Source: an uncultured Flavobacteriales bacterium
GTDB taxonomy: Bacteria > Bacteroidota > Bacteroidia > Flavobacteriales_G > Salibacteraceae
DNA: 64,000 nucleotides
Direction of reading: 5' to 3'
Assembly: GCA_905479105.1 (NCBI GenBank)
Contig: CAJQLE010000003.1
Coordinates: forward strand, 124,001 to 188,000
Each line of letters opens with the position of its first letter. The stretch's first letter is position 1. The translations under genes were made by a program, and so were the position numbers. Shown here one piece after another: positions 53,842 through 63,613 of the stretch. The notes under the pieces are model-generated. The model searched no databases. It was not told the DNA's origin and saw only the letters and a list, made by a program, of their open reading frames with translations.

Positions 53842-54182
53842 TTATCTCTCGTGATAATGATCGATGGCGATAGTTCCATAGAACTTAACGCTGCTTTCGG
53901 TGTCGAAGAAGGGAAGTTTTAAGTCTAAAAAATTACTTATTTTATTCCTCCACTCGCCACACACCAAGCATACTCCGCTTTGTTTGGCCATCGCTTCTAG
54001 GTAGTCTGATCGTAGTTTGATGTATAGATCTTGTGCCTTTAGTACTTCTATTTGTCAAGCTTACGCTGTCTTATGATCTGCTTGGCAGTTTCAACTGCTT
54101 CGGGCGGGTAGTCTTGGGCAGATTCAACAATCTTCACCAAGTCCGCAAGGGGTTTATTCTTGTATCGATCGATTAGGCTCAT
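53842..54182 (-). pseudogene. frameshifted small gene with a CxxC motif
   Basis: From ATG 54182 the frame reads MSLIDRYKNKPLADLVKIVESAQ ... IIRQRKLDK and then meets TAG. One base over, coding continues: IEVLKAQDLYIKLRSDYLEAM, then AKQSGVCLVCGEWRNK and on to ...IAIDHYHER with a normal stop at 53842. The junction is at GACAAATAG, where one missing A in the A-run would restore a single frame of about 113 residues. A genuine frameshift, a polymorphic homopolymer or a consensus error would all look like this. Function unknown; CLVC may bind metal. Confidence 0.6.
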
Positions 54183-54270
54183 AGGTCTGGTGTGAAAAAT
54201 AAAAATAAACCTCTTTTCAATAAAGCGTCAATTTAGATAAAAAGTAGTTCGTTTGCAGTATCAAGTAAGC

Positions 54271-55071
54271 ATGTCAAATTTTTGGAAGGATAAAGTCGTT
54301 TGGATTACCGGTGCATCAAGTGGCATTGGTGAAGCACTGGTGAAGCAGCTTGCCGAAAAGGGTGCGCGCATTATTCTTTCCAGCAGAAATGCCGACAAAT
54401 TAGCGGAGTTGAAAGCTAAGCTGCCGAATACTGAAGAGCATAGCATCCTGCCTTTGGATGTATCTAACGAAAATATTATCAATCAAGCCCTAATTAGCAG
54501 GAAAGAGCTAATTAATAGCGTGGATGTGTTGATCAACAATGCTGGAATAAGCCAACGTGCATTGACGTGGGAAGCATCGCGCGAGTCAGAACGATTGATT
54601 ATGGAAACCAATTTTTTTGGAGCTACGGCATTAACTAAGGCTGTTCTTCCAGGTATGATGAAGCGAAATGCAGGAAGCATCATTTCATTGAGTTCTCCGG
54701 CAGGAGCATTCGGATTTCCCCTTCGGTCGTCTTACTCTGCGTCTAAACATGCTATACACGGTTATTTTGACTCATTGAGGGCAGAACTCGATGCTGCCAA
54801 GAAAAACATTCATATCATGCTGGTATTGCCTGGAAGGGTAAGTACAAACATGTCATACAATGCACTGAAGCAAGATGGCAGTAAACAAGCTGAAGCAGAC
54901 CAAAGATTGGCATCGGGGTTATCGCCAGATGAATGTGCAAAAGGAATTATTAAAGCTGCTGAAAAACGAAAAGCAGAAATCTATTTTGGTCGCGAACAAA
55001 TCCTCATTTATATCAAGCGATATTTGCCCGGATTATTCAGATCTATCGTAACTAAATTCAAGCCTGACTAA
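54271..55071 (+). CDS. short-chain dehydrogenase/reductase (266 aa)
   Basis: The start at ATG 54271 (MSNFWKDKVVWITG). Rossmann motif TGASSGIGEAL near residue 15, NNAGIS near 90, catalytic Ser in SLSSPAGAFG (about 143) and YSASKHAIHG with Tyr and Lys (about 158-162), all classical SDR. Resembles DHRS7-like/retinol-dehydrogenase type enzymes. NAD(P)-dependent, cytoplasmic or loosely membrane-attached (a C-terminal hydrophobic patch is present). Substrate unknown. A two-domain VOC gene follows after two bases. Confidence 0.9.
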   Translation: MSNFWKDKVVWITGASSGIGEALVKQLAEKGARIILSSRNADKLAELKAKLPNTEEHSILPLDVSNENIINQALISRKELINSVDVLINNAGISQRALTWEASRESERLIMETNFFGATALTKAVLPGMMKRNAGSIISLSSPAGAFGFPLRSSYSASKHAIHGYFDSLRAELDAAKKNIHIMLVLPGRVSTNMSYNALKQDGSKQAEADQRLASGLSPDECAKGIIKAAEKRKAEIYFGREQILIYIKRYLPGLFRSIVTKFKPD

Positions 55072-55073
55072 CG

Positions 55074-56114
55074 ATGATAAATGGCATTCAACAAGTAGGA
55101 ATTGGCACGCCAAACGTGCATGATTCATTCAAGTGGTACAGACAAAATTTTGGATTTGATGTACCTGTGTTTGATGAGGCAGCCGAGGCTCCATTAATGA
55201 CGCAATACACTGGAGGTGTGGTGCAGTCGCGTCATGCGATCCTGGCCATGAACCTCAATGGTGGTGGTGGAATGGAGATTTGGCAATATACTAGTCGAGA
55301 GCCAGCTGCTCAATTGAGTTTTTCTTTGAAAAGACCAGGTCTTTTGGTAACGAGAATAAAGTGCGAAAACGCAAAAAATGCCCATTCTGAATTATCTAAA
55401 AGTAAGCCTAGCAACATCACCAATGACCCGATGAATAAGTCATCGTTTTCTGTGATTGATCCCTATGGCAATCCTTTTATCGTGGCTGAATCAAACAGCT
55501 GGTATAAGAAAAAGCCAGGGCAGTTTGGGGGCATTGAGGGAATCATGATTGGGGTGACCAATATGGAGAAAGCGCTAACCTTCTACCGTGATGTTATGGG
55601 CATCGATAGGGTGTTGTTTGATGAAGAACGCGTATTTGATGATTTAAAAGGCCTAGAGGGCGGTCATGAAACCTACAGAAGGGTTCGATTGACACCAAAG
55701 AATCGAAACAAAGGAGCCTTCTCTAAAGTGTTTGGTGATTTCTTCATTGAGTTATTGGAGTTGAAGTCGGGTGAGCCGATGGACCATAACATGAAAGGCC
55801 GCTTTTGGGGAGACCAAGGTTTTATTCACCTATGCTTTGACGTGAATCAGATGGATAGCATTAAAAAGCGTGCAGAAGAATTGAATAATGCATTTACGAT
55901 TGATACCGGAGATTCATTCTCAATGGGTGAGGCTGCAGGACGATTTGCTTATGTTGAAGACCCAAATGGTACACTGATTGAATTGGTAGAAACGGAAAAG
56001 ATTACCATCTCTAAGAAGTTGGGCTGGAGGATTAATCTCAGTCCTAGCAGAAAAAGAAAACCTCTGCCAGATTTCTTGTTCACCGTAATAGGAATGACAA
56101 GAGTGAAAGACTAG
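55074..56114 (+). CDS. two-domain VOC (glyoxalase/dioxygenase) protein
   Basis: 346 residues with two vicinal-oxygen-chelate domains: residues about 1-140 (GIQQVGIGTPNVHDSFKWYRQ) and about 150-300 (GIEGIMIGVTNMEKALTFYRD, ending AYVEDPNGTLIELVE). A metal-binding Glu is at the end of the second domain. The family includes lactoylglutathione lyases and extradiol dioxygenases; which reaction is catalysed cannot be told here. It follows the SDR closely, suggesting a shared transcript. Its 3' end overlaps the opposite acyltransferase gene by four bases. Confidence 0.85.
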   Translation: MINGIQQVGIGTPNVHDSFKWYRQNFGFDVPVFDEAAEAPLMTQYTGGVVQSRHAILAMNLNGGGGMEIWQYTSREPAAQLSFSLKRPGLLVTRIKCENAKNAHSELSKSKPSNITNDPMNKSSFSVIDPYGNPFIVAESNSWYKKKPGQFGGIEGIMIGVTNMEKALTFYRDVMGIDRVLFDEERVFDDLKGLEGGHETYRRVRLTPKNRNKGAFSKVFGDFFIELLELKSGEPMDHNMKGRFWGDQGFIHLCFDVNQMDSIKKRAEELNNAFTIDTGDSFSMGEAAGRFAYVEDPNGTLIELVETEKITISKKLGWRINLSPSRKRKPLPDFLFTVIGMTRVKD

Positions 56115-57370
56115 TTTGGTGAATTACTCAAGCTAGTAACCTCATCCAGTAAAAACTGGTAGTCGTCTTTTTGTTTGATATTTTTCCAATTATAATAGGC
56201 CATTCTAAATTCATCCACAACTTCCATTCCGATCATTGTGAGTATGATCATGATCATTGGAAAAGCGAATCCGTAAATTCCAAATGAAGCTAAACCAATG
56301 ATCAATAAAATAATCGCTTGGATAAGATAGAGAAGAACACCACCAATCACAGTTACAGTAGTAGTGAAGATTTTGTCCTTTATTTTATTTTTTATCAGCC
56401 AATTGGTGATGCTATTGGGTATTAAAACCATTAACCAAGCTAAACCGACAAAAGGGGCAAGCAGAATGATTTTGAATAGAAACTTAAATTGACTGTTGTT
56501 CTTGTTTAGAAGACCTTCGTTTTCAGGTCTGAGGATCAGTGATTGTGCTTTTGCTTTCCATTCATCGCTTAGAGCGTTTTCACCCAAATCGTTAAGCTTT
56601 TGAACCAAGTTGTTCTCTAAATCGAATCTACTTCTATCAGCCGGAGACCATTCAGAGCTGATTGTGTTGAAGTTGAGTCTCAATGCCATTAGCGCTTTTT
56701 CCGTCCATGAATCATCGCTGTATTCTTTCTCAATGATGAAGTCTTGCTCAAGTCTTTTTGTGATTTCTTTCGTCAAGGCTTCATACGCCTTATTTGGATT
56801 TTCTGCATAGAGCTCGTTATAATCACGGGCATCAATAGGCTCACCGAAGTTCACCATAGCGGTAGCTCTAAACTGTCTAAATTGAGTAGAGCTTGCTGCT
56901 TGAGTAATCACATAAACTTTTTCTCCTCCATGCTTATTGAGGTAGTCAAGTGCCAATCGTGCAGTGCCTTTTCTAAGCGGTTGAAGAACCTTTTCTTGAA
57001 CGCAGACACCTTCTGAAAAGATCAAAACTTTTCCATTCTTATCGAAGGTGTTATAGCATTCCTTAAAACTCTGTTCGTTTTTATTGAGTGATGTATAACC
57101 ATCTCGAAATCTATAAACGGGTAACATGAAAATTGCTCTGAACATGGCATTGAGCATTTTTTTCTCAAAAACATCGCCTCTCACCAAGACATACGTTGGT
57201 TGATGGTGAATCAGCGGACTGAATAGATAATCTATGGCTGAGTTTGGATGCGTGCTGGCAAAAATGATAGGTGCATCTGTTGGTAATGGCGCGTGATAGT
57301 GCACGTAGACGCGCTTATACCACATCCGCATTCCAAGTGTAAGCCAATATTTGAAAAAGTAAAAAATCAC
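56111..57370 (-). CDS. lysophospholipid/glycerol-3-phosphate acyltransferase-like protein
   Basis: 419 residues, starting at GTG 57370. The acyltransferase block I is ASTHPNSAIDYL (His...Asp catalytic pair, about 40), block III LIFSEGVCVQEK (about 115) and the LRKGTARLAL segment follow, as in PlsC-like enzymes. The C-terminal part (about 290-390) has three or four membrane helices. It acylates a (lyso)phospholipid at the inner membrane; the acceptor is not determinable. Confidence 0.85.
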   Translation of the reverse strand: MIFYFFKYWLTLGMRMWYKRVYVHYHAPLPTDAPIIFASTHPNSAIDYLFSPLIHHQPTYVLVRGDVFEKKMLNAMFRAIFMLPVYRFRDGYTSLNKNEQSFKECYNTFDKNGKVLIFSEGVCVQEKVLQPLRKGTARLALDYLNKHGGEKVYVITQAASSTQFRQFRATAMVNFGEPIDARDYNELYAENPNKAYEALTKEITKRLEQDFIIEKEYSDDSWTEKALMALRLNFNTISSEWSPADRSRFDLENNLVQKLNDLGENALSDEWKAKAQSLILRPENEGLLNKNNSQFKFLFKIILLAPFVGLAWLMVLIPNSITNWLIKNKIKDKIFTTTVTVIGGVLLYLIQAIILLIIGLASFGIYGFAFPMIMIILTMIGMEVVDEFRMAYYNWKNIKQKDDYQFLLDEVTSLSNSPN

Positions 57371-57522
57371 GAATGCAAATGTAGGTTTGAGAGGGTTTGA
57401 ATTGCGAGATTAATTTCATGAAACCCGATATCGTGTATTACTGAAAACTAGTTGTATTATTTACAATCAATCGACATGAATATCATGGAAGCTTTGTAAT
57501 CTTGCGTCAAAGAAATTTGGCA

Positions 57523-58878
57523 ATGGAAGTATTATCTATCAATCCTTGGAACCTTAAAGAAATTGAGCGTTTTAACACGCATACTGAGACAGAAACGAAT
57601 GAAATAATTGAGTCTGTGGATGCGCGTTTTCAAACTTGGAAACGATCAGCCTTCTCTGAGCGTTCAGCTTTGATGCATCGTGTAGCTGAAGTATTGATGA
57701 CAAATACGCAGAAATATGCAGAGCACATCTCTTTAGAAATGGGAAAGCCAATAGCAGAAGCTAAGGGTGAGGTTGAGAAGTGTGCCTGGGTTTGCCGTTA
57801 TTATGCTGATCATTCAGAAGAATTTTTACGGTCTAAGGTTATAGAAACAGATGCATCGAAAAGCTATGTCTCTTATGAGCCACTAGGTGTGATTTACGCC
57901 ATCATGCCTTGGAACTTTCCTTTTTGGCAAGTATTCCGTTTTGCCGCACCCACACTTACGGCTGGGAATACTGCTATTTTAAAGCACGCACCCAATGTGA
58001 CGCGATGTGCATTGGACATTGAAGAAATTTTTGCTGAGGCTGGTGCTCCAGCGAATGCATTTAGAACATTGATTTTGGATAATGATCACGCAAGTAAAGT
58101 AATTGAGCATCCATTAATCCGCGCTGTTTCTTTAACGGGAAGCGAAAGGGCAGGAGTGGCCGTAGCATCCACAGCAGGATCAGTTTTAAAGCCAAGTTTA
58201 CTTGAGTTGGGAGGAAGCAATGCTGTTATAGTTTTGGATGATGCGGACTTAGATGCAGCAGTTGAAACCGGATTTAAATCGCGGTTTCTTAATGCTGGTC
58301 AAAGTTGTATTGCGGGTAAACGATTCTTGGTTATGGATAGCATTTATGATGCGTATATCGAGAAGTTTAAAGCCAAAGTAGAGCAATTGAAGTTTGCTGA
58401 TCCAATGTCTGGCGATGCAAGCATAGGTCCTTTGGCCAGGGTTGATCTAGCAGAAGGGATAGAGCGCCAAGTGAATCAATCCATTGAAAATGGAGCAGAA
58501 TTGGTGTGTGGTGGTAAAAGAGATGGAGCTAGATATGATGCTACTATTCTTAAAAATGTAAAGCCGGGAATGGCTGCTTTCGATGAAGAAACATTTGGAC
58601 CAGTGGCTCCCTTTGTTCGCATCAAGGATTTGAATGAAGCGATTGAGTTAAGCAACATGTCATCTTTTGGATTGGGAGTAACCATCTGCACTGGAAATGC
58701 AGAGCGTATCATGCATAGAATTTCTGAGTTTGACGAAGGTGCTGTGTTCATCAATGAGTTGGTGAAGAGCGACCCAAGGCTGCCTTTCGGAGGAATTAAG
58801 AAATCGGGATATGGAAGAGAGCTATCAGCAGACGGTATTCACGAATTTGTGAATGCTAAGACGGTGTATGTGAAGTAG
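57523..58878 (+). CDS. succinate-semialdehyde/aldehyde dehydrogenase (NAD(P))
   Basis: 451 residues starting at ATG 57523 (MEVLSINPWNLKEIERF). The NAD-binding SLTGSERAG (about 205), the catalytic Glu in LELGGSNAVIVLDDAD (about 230) and the catalytic Cys in NAGQSCIAGKR (about 262) are intact, and the PFGGIKKSGYGRE block near the end is typical. The MPWNFPFWQVFR segment (about 130) and overall length match the NAD-dependent succinate-semialdehyde dehydrogenase branch. Substrate may be another aldehyde. It overlaps the LapA-like gene on the opposite strand by 23 bases. Confidence 0.9.
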   Translation: MEVLSINPWNLKEIERFNTHTETETNEIIESVDARFQTWKRSAFSERSALMHRVAEVLMTNTQKYAEHISLEMGKPIAEAKGEVEKCAWVCRYYADHSEEFLRSKVIETDASKSYVSYEPLGVIYAIMPWNFPFWQVFRFAAPTLTAGNTAILKHAPNVTRCALDIEEIFAEAGAPANAFRTLILDNDHASKVIEHPLIRAVSLTGSERAGVAVASTAGSVLKPSLLELGGSNAVIVLDDADLDAAVETGFKSRFLNAGQSCIAGKRFLVMDSIYDAYIEKFKAKVEQLKFADPMSGDASIGPLARVDLAEGIERQVNQSIENGAELVCGGKRDGARYDATILKNVKPGMAAFDEETFGPVAPFVRIKDLNEAIELSNMSSFGLGVTICTGNAERIMHRISEFDEGAVFINELVKSDPRLPFGGIKKSGYGRELSADGIHEFVNAKTVYVK

Positions 58879-59113
58879 GTTCTTCAATTTTCTTGGTTGG
58901 CTCCTTTTCTGTTTTCTTTTTTGAAGAACTAAAAGAGAAAGCGAGCATACCTATTAAGAATCCGACTGCAGCGCAAATCATCATAAGCAGTGCTTTCGAG
59001 ATTTCCAATCCCCAAATCAAGAAGGTTAAGTCTACCATTTCGGCATTCTGAATAATGAACACAACGAAGAGCAGTGCGATGGCAAGAACGACTATTGAAT
59101 AAATGCGTTTCAT
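58856..59113 (-). CDS. LapA-family (DUF1049) small membrane protein (85 aa)
   Basis: The start at ATG 59113 (MKRIYSIVVLAIALLFVVFI). Two membrane segments (about 5-22 and 40-62), the QNAEMVDLTFLIWGLEIS turn between them and a charged C-terminal tail (SSSKKKTEKEPTKK) correspond to LapA/LapM-like inner-membrane proteins. Role in lipid or envelope assembly proposed for the family only. It begins one base after the stop codon of the FG-GAP gene upstream and is probably co-transcribed. Confidence 0.83.
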   Translation of the reverse strand: MKRIYSIVVLAIALLFVVFIIQNAEMVDLTFLIWGLEISKALLMMICAAVGFLIGMLAFSFSSSKKKTEKEPTKKIEEPTSHTPS

Positions 59114-59114
59114 A

Positions 59115-61295
59115 TTAATGCAAGATAGAAATAGATTGGCTTGAAACGCCATTATTCGAGGTAAACTTGACGATATATAAGCCTGAATTGTACCCTGAAG
59201 TATTCATCAAGATCTTCTTTGAAGATCTAATTGCTTGCAGCAAAAGAGACCTCCCCTGTAAGTCAATCAGCTCTAAAGTTCCAGTTTCAGGATGCTGAAA
59301 ATTTATAGTTAAGGAATTATTTACGGGGTTTGGATAAACCTTGAAATTTTGGGAGAGAACTTTATGTTCTTGGCTTACACCAATTGCGAAATTGCTTGTC
59401 CTTGAATAGAATTTTAAGCCACCTTCTCCTGTGCCGCAAAGCAGTTCATAAATTCCGTCATTGTCAAAATCGACTGTTGATGGAGTCAATCTTCCAGCAT
59501 TGAAGAAAAGAGAATCTACATGCTCAAAGCTGTTGGTTAATACTTCGTTGACTTTAAAAACATCAATGCGTTTTTCATCGCTTCCAACGAACAGGAATTT
59601 ACCATTACCGAAAGCTGTGTTTTCGATCATTTTTGGGTGCGCATGACCTACACAGCAAGCTGCACTTATGTCAATCCCGCCCAATTCATTAATGGTAGGA
59701 GTAGAAGAGAAGAAAGGATTTTGAAATGAACCTGAGTTTTCGAAATAATGCACTGAGCCTAACAGGTTGCCAACGAGCAAATCAGGTAAGCCATCGTCAT
59801 TTAAATCTACTATTTCAGGAGAAGCATTTGACGATACATTTATTGCCATGTAATTGGATACAGCTATTGTAAATTCTGCTACACCCGCAATTGGATTGTT
59901 TTCAAAGTAGTGCAAAGCACCAGAACCATCACCAACGATTAAATCTTGGTCACCATCTGCATCCATATCCCCAAGGGCAATATTTGCAGCCACTATTTGC
60001 AGGTTTGATAGGCTGGCAAAATCATCATCGATCAATGTAAAACTCCCATTGCTTTCTTGCATGAAATAGTTGATGCGACTTCTATGGTATTGGCTTGAGT
60101 TTTTTAGGTAGTCACTTGCGATTAATAAATCTTGCTTTCCGTCACCATTCACATCGATTACTTCAGGATCGGTATTCGAACCAAGGTCAACCATATCTCC
60201 TAGAAGGAATTCTGTACTTTGAAGCTGATAATCGGCCGAGCTGCTTGAAAGGTTTCTGTAATACCAAACATGTCCATTGTTATATGAACTGTCCACAGAA
60301 TTATTTGTGGTCATGAGGAGGTCTAAAACCCCGTCTCGATCAATATCTAATTCATATCCGGCCACTAAATAATCTATTGCTACTGGATTGATGGAATTAG
60401 GGAAGTCAGTGGTTTGTTGATTGACATCTATTGTGGCTTCATTTTCATCGCCAATGTTTATTCCATAAACCACACTATTGGTTTGAATATCGCCAATTAC
60501 CAAATCTTTGTCTCCATCACCATCTGGGTCTATTAATAGAACAGTTGATCCAGCATGCCTTGACCCACGACCATTTGGGGGAACTACTCCTTTGCAGGAA
60601 ATGGCTTCAAGTTCAGATGAGTTTGAAGGTTCTTGAACCTTACCCCAGCACTGCGTTGGGACTTCAAAAACAAGGCTGTCGCATGAGTTATAAAGATCCT
60701 GAGAAAGGTTTCGGTGGAATTCAATGGAGTTTTCTGAGTTTACCGTTCCGAAGGTGAGGATGTCTATATCACCATCATTATCCACATCAACGATGGCTGG
60801 GATATCACCGGCTAATACGTATGCATTGCTCGTAAAAGAGCCATAATTAGATCTTATTTTATCAACGACCTTTTCAAAGGAGAGCTCTTGATTCGAAGTA
60901 TTTTTATAAACACGAAATGCGGCCTGATTATAAGTGAAAATGTCTGCCCTGCCATCACAGTTGTAATCTTTCAGGATGACAAATTCTTTCAGGTCACTGG
61001 GGAAATCCTTCTCAAATTCAGGTGAATAAGTGTATTCATCAGTTGATGGATTGTATAGATAGGTTCGAATCACATCATTGCTTCTGTCGAAAATGAAAAG
61101 ATCGTCATCACCATCTAAGTTCAAATCAATGAATGAAAACTGTGGATTTTCTAATCCTCCAACACAGGATTCGGCTAGGATGTTTCCAGCTATAGTGAAG
61201 TTTAAGGTTTGCTCTGTTTCGCGGAATCCAAGGTTGAATTGTGCGCTGAGTTGCAAGGAGCTCAACAAAGAGAGAAATACGAATGCTTCTTTCAT
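59115..61295 (-). CDS. secreted FG-GAP/VCBS repeat protein with T9SS tail (726 aa)
   Basis: Signal peptide MKEAFVFLSLLSSLQLSAQ. Several FG-GAP/VCBS repeats with Ca-binding loops spread over residues 45-620 (DLNLDGDDDLFIFD, DVDNDGDIDILTFG, DPDGDGDKDLVIGD, DIDRDGVLDLLMT, DVNGDGKQDLLIASD, DMDADGDQDLIVGD, DLNDDGLPDLLVGN), a predicted beta propeller, and a T9SS sorting domain (FKVYPNPVNNSLTINF ... GLYIVKFTSN). It starts in the TAATG overlap with the 61295-63523 paralogue upstream, so the two are coupled. Secreted binding or adhesin role inferred. Confidence 0.92.
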   Translation of the reverse strand: MKEAFVFLSLLSSLQLSAQFNLGFRETEQTLNFTIAGNILAESCVGGLENPQFSFIDLNLDGDDDLFIFDRSNDVIRTYLYNPSTDEYTYSPEFEKDFPSDLKEFVILKDYNCDGRADIFTYNQAAFRVYKNTSNQELSFEKVVDKIRSNYGSFTSNAYVLAGDIPAIVDVDNDGDIDILTFGTVNSENSIEFHRNLSQDLYNSCDSLVFEVPTQCWGKVQEPSNSSELEAISCKGVVPPNGRGSRHAGSTVLLIDPDGDGDKDLVIGDIQTNSVVYGINIGDENEATIDVNQQTTDFPNSINPVAIDYLVAGYELDIDRDGVLDLLMTTNNSVDSSYNNGHVWYYRNLSSSSADYQLQSTEFLLGDMVDLGSNTDPEVIDVNGDGKQDLLIASDYLKNSSQYHRSRINYFMQESNGSFTLIDDDFASLSNLQIVAANIALGDMDADGDQDLIVGDGSGALHYFENNPIAGVAEFTIAVSNYMAINVSSNASPEIVDLNDDGLPDLLVGNLLGSVHYFENSGSFQNPFFSSTPTINELGGIDISAACCVGHAHPKMIENTAFGNGKFLFVGSDEKRIDVFKVNEVLTNSFEHVDSLFFNAGRLTPSTVDFDNDGIYELLCGTGEGGLKFYSRTSNFAIGVSQEHKVLSQNFKVYPNPVNNSLTINFQHPETGTLELIDLQGRSLLLQAIRSSKKILMNTSGYNSGLYIVKFTSNNGVSSQSISILH

Positions 61296-63523
61296 TATTG
61301 TTTAATCAACCTGGCATTGTGTTGAGTTCCATTTTGAAAAATGGAAATGATGTACAAACCATCGGCATAAGAAGAAAGGTCGAGGTTGTAGTTTATTGCT
61401 TCTGTTGAGCTGATTCGTTTTTCTGAAAGCATATTACCTGAAATATCCATGATACGTATCCATATGGCTTCATTTGAACGGGCGTTAAATGAAAGGTTGA
61501 AGTGCCCATCAGATGGGTTAGGAAATACTTGAATGGCTGATTCGGAGGAAGATTTGTATTCGGCTATGCCTACTGCAATTTCTTTTGCCCGAGTTAATGC
61601 GAATAAGCCTCCAGTGCGCTGACCAACAATTAATTCATCTCTAAAATCACCATAAATATTTGCTCCGGTCATTGATGTGAATGTGGCATCTAAAATTATC
61701 GAGTCTTGCGGAATAAGATCTAGCGTATAATCGGAAATTGGTCCATATACCAAGATGGTACCATCTGCATTTGATTGCAGAATGTAAAGGTTGGTTCCAA
61801 GACTGTCAAGCTGCCGCGTGAAGTAAACAGAAGATTCTCCGCCAAAGGTTTGAAAGGTTTGCACATTCCCCATTTTAAACAAAGTGGCATTCATGCTAAA
61901 GTCATGTTCTTCTGGCGTTCCAGCATTTTCATGGTAGTGAAAACGCCCATAATAATCACCCACGATCAGGTCTAAAAGTCCGTCAAGGTTTAAGTCGAAA
62001 AGGAAAGGATGTGTGCTTAAATCGTAATCGATGCCTGCGTAATTGGCTTCGTCCAGTACGTAAAAAGGAGCTTGCGGAGTACCGTCATTTCTGAACAAGT
62101 GAAGAATACCTTGATCGGTGCCAATCACCATGTCATTATCCCCATCATCGTCTAAATCTCCAAAAGTGGGATGAATGTAACCGTAGCCGTAAGTTTTGAG
62201 ATTAGCAAAATTTTCATCTTGGAGCTTGTAAATGGCATTAGTCGAATCGCCAACGTTTTCATAGAAAGTCAATGAAGCGGGAGCAGTTCCGCCATAGATG
62301 GTGTAACCTTCATTACCTACTACAAGGTCTAATAGTTGGTCGCCATTCAGATCTACCATTGCCGGGAATGATCGTGCTCCTATATCTATCATTTCCCCAG
62401 AGAAAAAACCAGCTGATTCAAGCTCAAAATTGGGATTCAGATTACTTCCAGTATTCCTATAATACCAATCAACTTCCTTGGTTATGGAAGTGTCAAAAAA
62501 GGAAGTGGCGCCATCAGTCAATTGATTGGGAGCGACCAGCATGTCGTTAATTCCATCGCCATCAACATCTTCTATGTATGCTGCGGGAATATTTGGTAAA
62601 ATGACGGGTTGGTTATAAGCAGGAAATGTGGTGTCTGAAAGTGTTAGATCTATTTCTGCGTCAACATTATCCATGACGTTAATAAGGCTGCGGAGGTATG
62701 GATTGTAAGAATCGCCCGTTAAAAGGTCTTTAATGCCATCATTGTTTAAATCAAGAGAAGTAAGCGTTGTGCCTCCATGTCGTTGTCTTTGACTAGCAGC
62801 TCTTCCTGTATCGCACACATATTCCGTCCAACCTGTTTGAGAAATATATTCTCGCACATGACCCCAACAAGGATTCACGAGTCTATATTTTAGGCTATCA
62901 GCAGTGCCGTAAAGATCCATTGATTGATTTTCGATATAGAGCAAAACAAAAGGGGTAAGATCTACTTGACCTTGCACTAGCACATCTAAATCCCCATCCC
63001 CATCAAAGTCGCTAATAGCTGGTAAATCATTACTTGGAACTGTAAAGTAGAGTGAGCTAGCTCCCAGCCTTGAGTAGGTAAGGCTTTGTTTTATAAGTTC
63101 AAACTTCAATGCCGTATCGCTGATATTTCGATGTACATCAAATCCGAAATTATTGTATCCAGAGGAAAAGATGTCTTTTTTTCCATCACCATCATAATCT
63201 CTAAAAAGCACGAAGCTGCCGTCAAGCTTAGGTAGTAATTTGTGACTAGTCATATCCGCTGAAAAACCTCCATTGGCGTCACGCAAAAAAATGCGAGTCA
63301 CCTCGCCATCACGCTCAAAGGCATAGAAATCATTCAACCCATCTATGTTTACATCAAGAGATGAAAATTGAGGATTATTCAATCCACCAGCCCAAGGAAA
63401 ATTGAGTGTGTCTGTCCCATGAACTACAGCAATTTGATCTAGATGCTTGAAACCAAGGTTAAATTGAGCCTTCGCAGCTGCCACTAGCAGTAAAATTGAC
63501 AACAGACCAAACAGCTTTTTCAT
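61295..63523 (-). CDS. secreted FG-GAP/VCBS repeat protein with T9SS tail (742 aa)
   Basis: The start at ATG 63523 (MKKLFGLLSILLLVAAAKAQFNLGF); the open frame upstream is not used. FG-GAP/VCBS repeats (DVNIDGLNDFYAFE, DYDGDGKKDIFSSG, DFDGDGDLDVLVQG, DLNNDGIKDLLTGD, DVDGDGINDMLVA, DLDDDGDNDMVIGT, DLNLDGLLDLIVGD) form a predicted beta propeller, followed by a T9SS sorting domain (IQVFPNPSDGHFNLSF ... GLYIISIFQNG). Same architecture as its downstream partner but distinct from the ASPIC/SprB family at 1-9375. Secreted surface protein inferred. Confidence 0.92.
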   Translation of the reverse strand: MKKLFGLLSILLLVAAAKAQFNLGFKHLDQIAVVHGTDTLNFPWAGGLNNPQFSSLDVNIDGLNDFYAFERDGEVTRIFLRDANGGFSADMTSHKLLPKLDGSFVLFRDYDGDGKKDIFSSGYNNFGFDVHRNISDTALKFELIKQSLTYSRLGASSLYFTVPSNDLPAISDFDGDGDLDVLVQGQVDLTPFVLLYIENQSMDLYGTADSLKYRLVNPCWGHVREYISQTGWTEYVCDTGRAASQRQRHGGTTLTSLDLNNDGIKDLLTGDSYNPYLRSLINVMDNVDAEIDLTLSDTTFPAYNQPVILPNIPAAYIEDVDGDGINDMLVAPNQLTDGATSFFDTSITKEVDWYYRNTGSNLNPNFELESAGFFSGEMIDIGARSFPAMVDLNGDQLLDLVVGNEGYTIYGGTAPASLTFYENVGDSTNAIYKLQDENFANLKTYGYGYIHPTFGDLDDDGDNDMVIGTDQGILHLFRNDGTPQAPFYVLDEANYAGIDYDLSTHPFLFDLNLDGLLDLIVGDYYGRFHYHENAGTPEEHDFSMNATLFKMGNVQTFQTFGGESSVYFTRQLDSLGTNLYILQSNADGTILVYGPISDYTLDLIPQDSIILDATFTSMTGANIYGDFRDELIVGQRTGGLFALTRAKEIAVGIAEYKSSSESAIQVFPNPSDGHFNLSFNARSNEAIWIRIMDISGNMLSEKRISSTEAINYNLDLSSYADGLYIISIFQNGTQHNARLIKQ

Positions 63524-63613
63524 ACTTGAAAGACGTAAAATTAAAATGCTTCGTTGTATTCCATCACTCACAACAAAATGCATCACGTACATTTGTCCCC
63601 CAAGATAAAAATT

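Noticed and set aside
60431-60757. 108-codon His/Leu-rich plus-strand frame in the FG-GAP gene
   Set aside because: Antisense to Ca-binding repeats; low-complexity composition is a by-product of the other strand.
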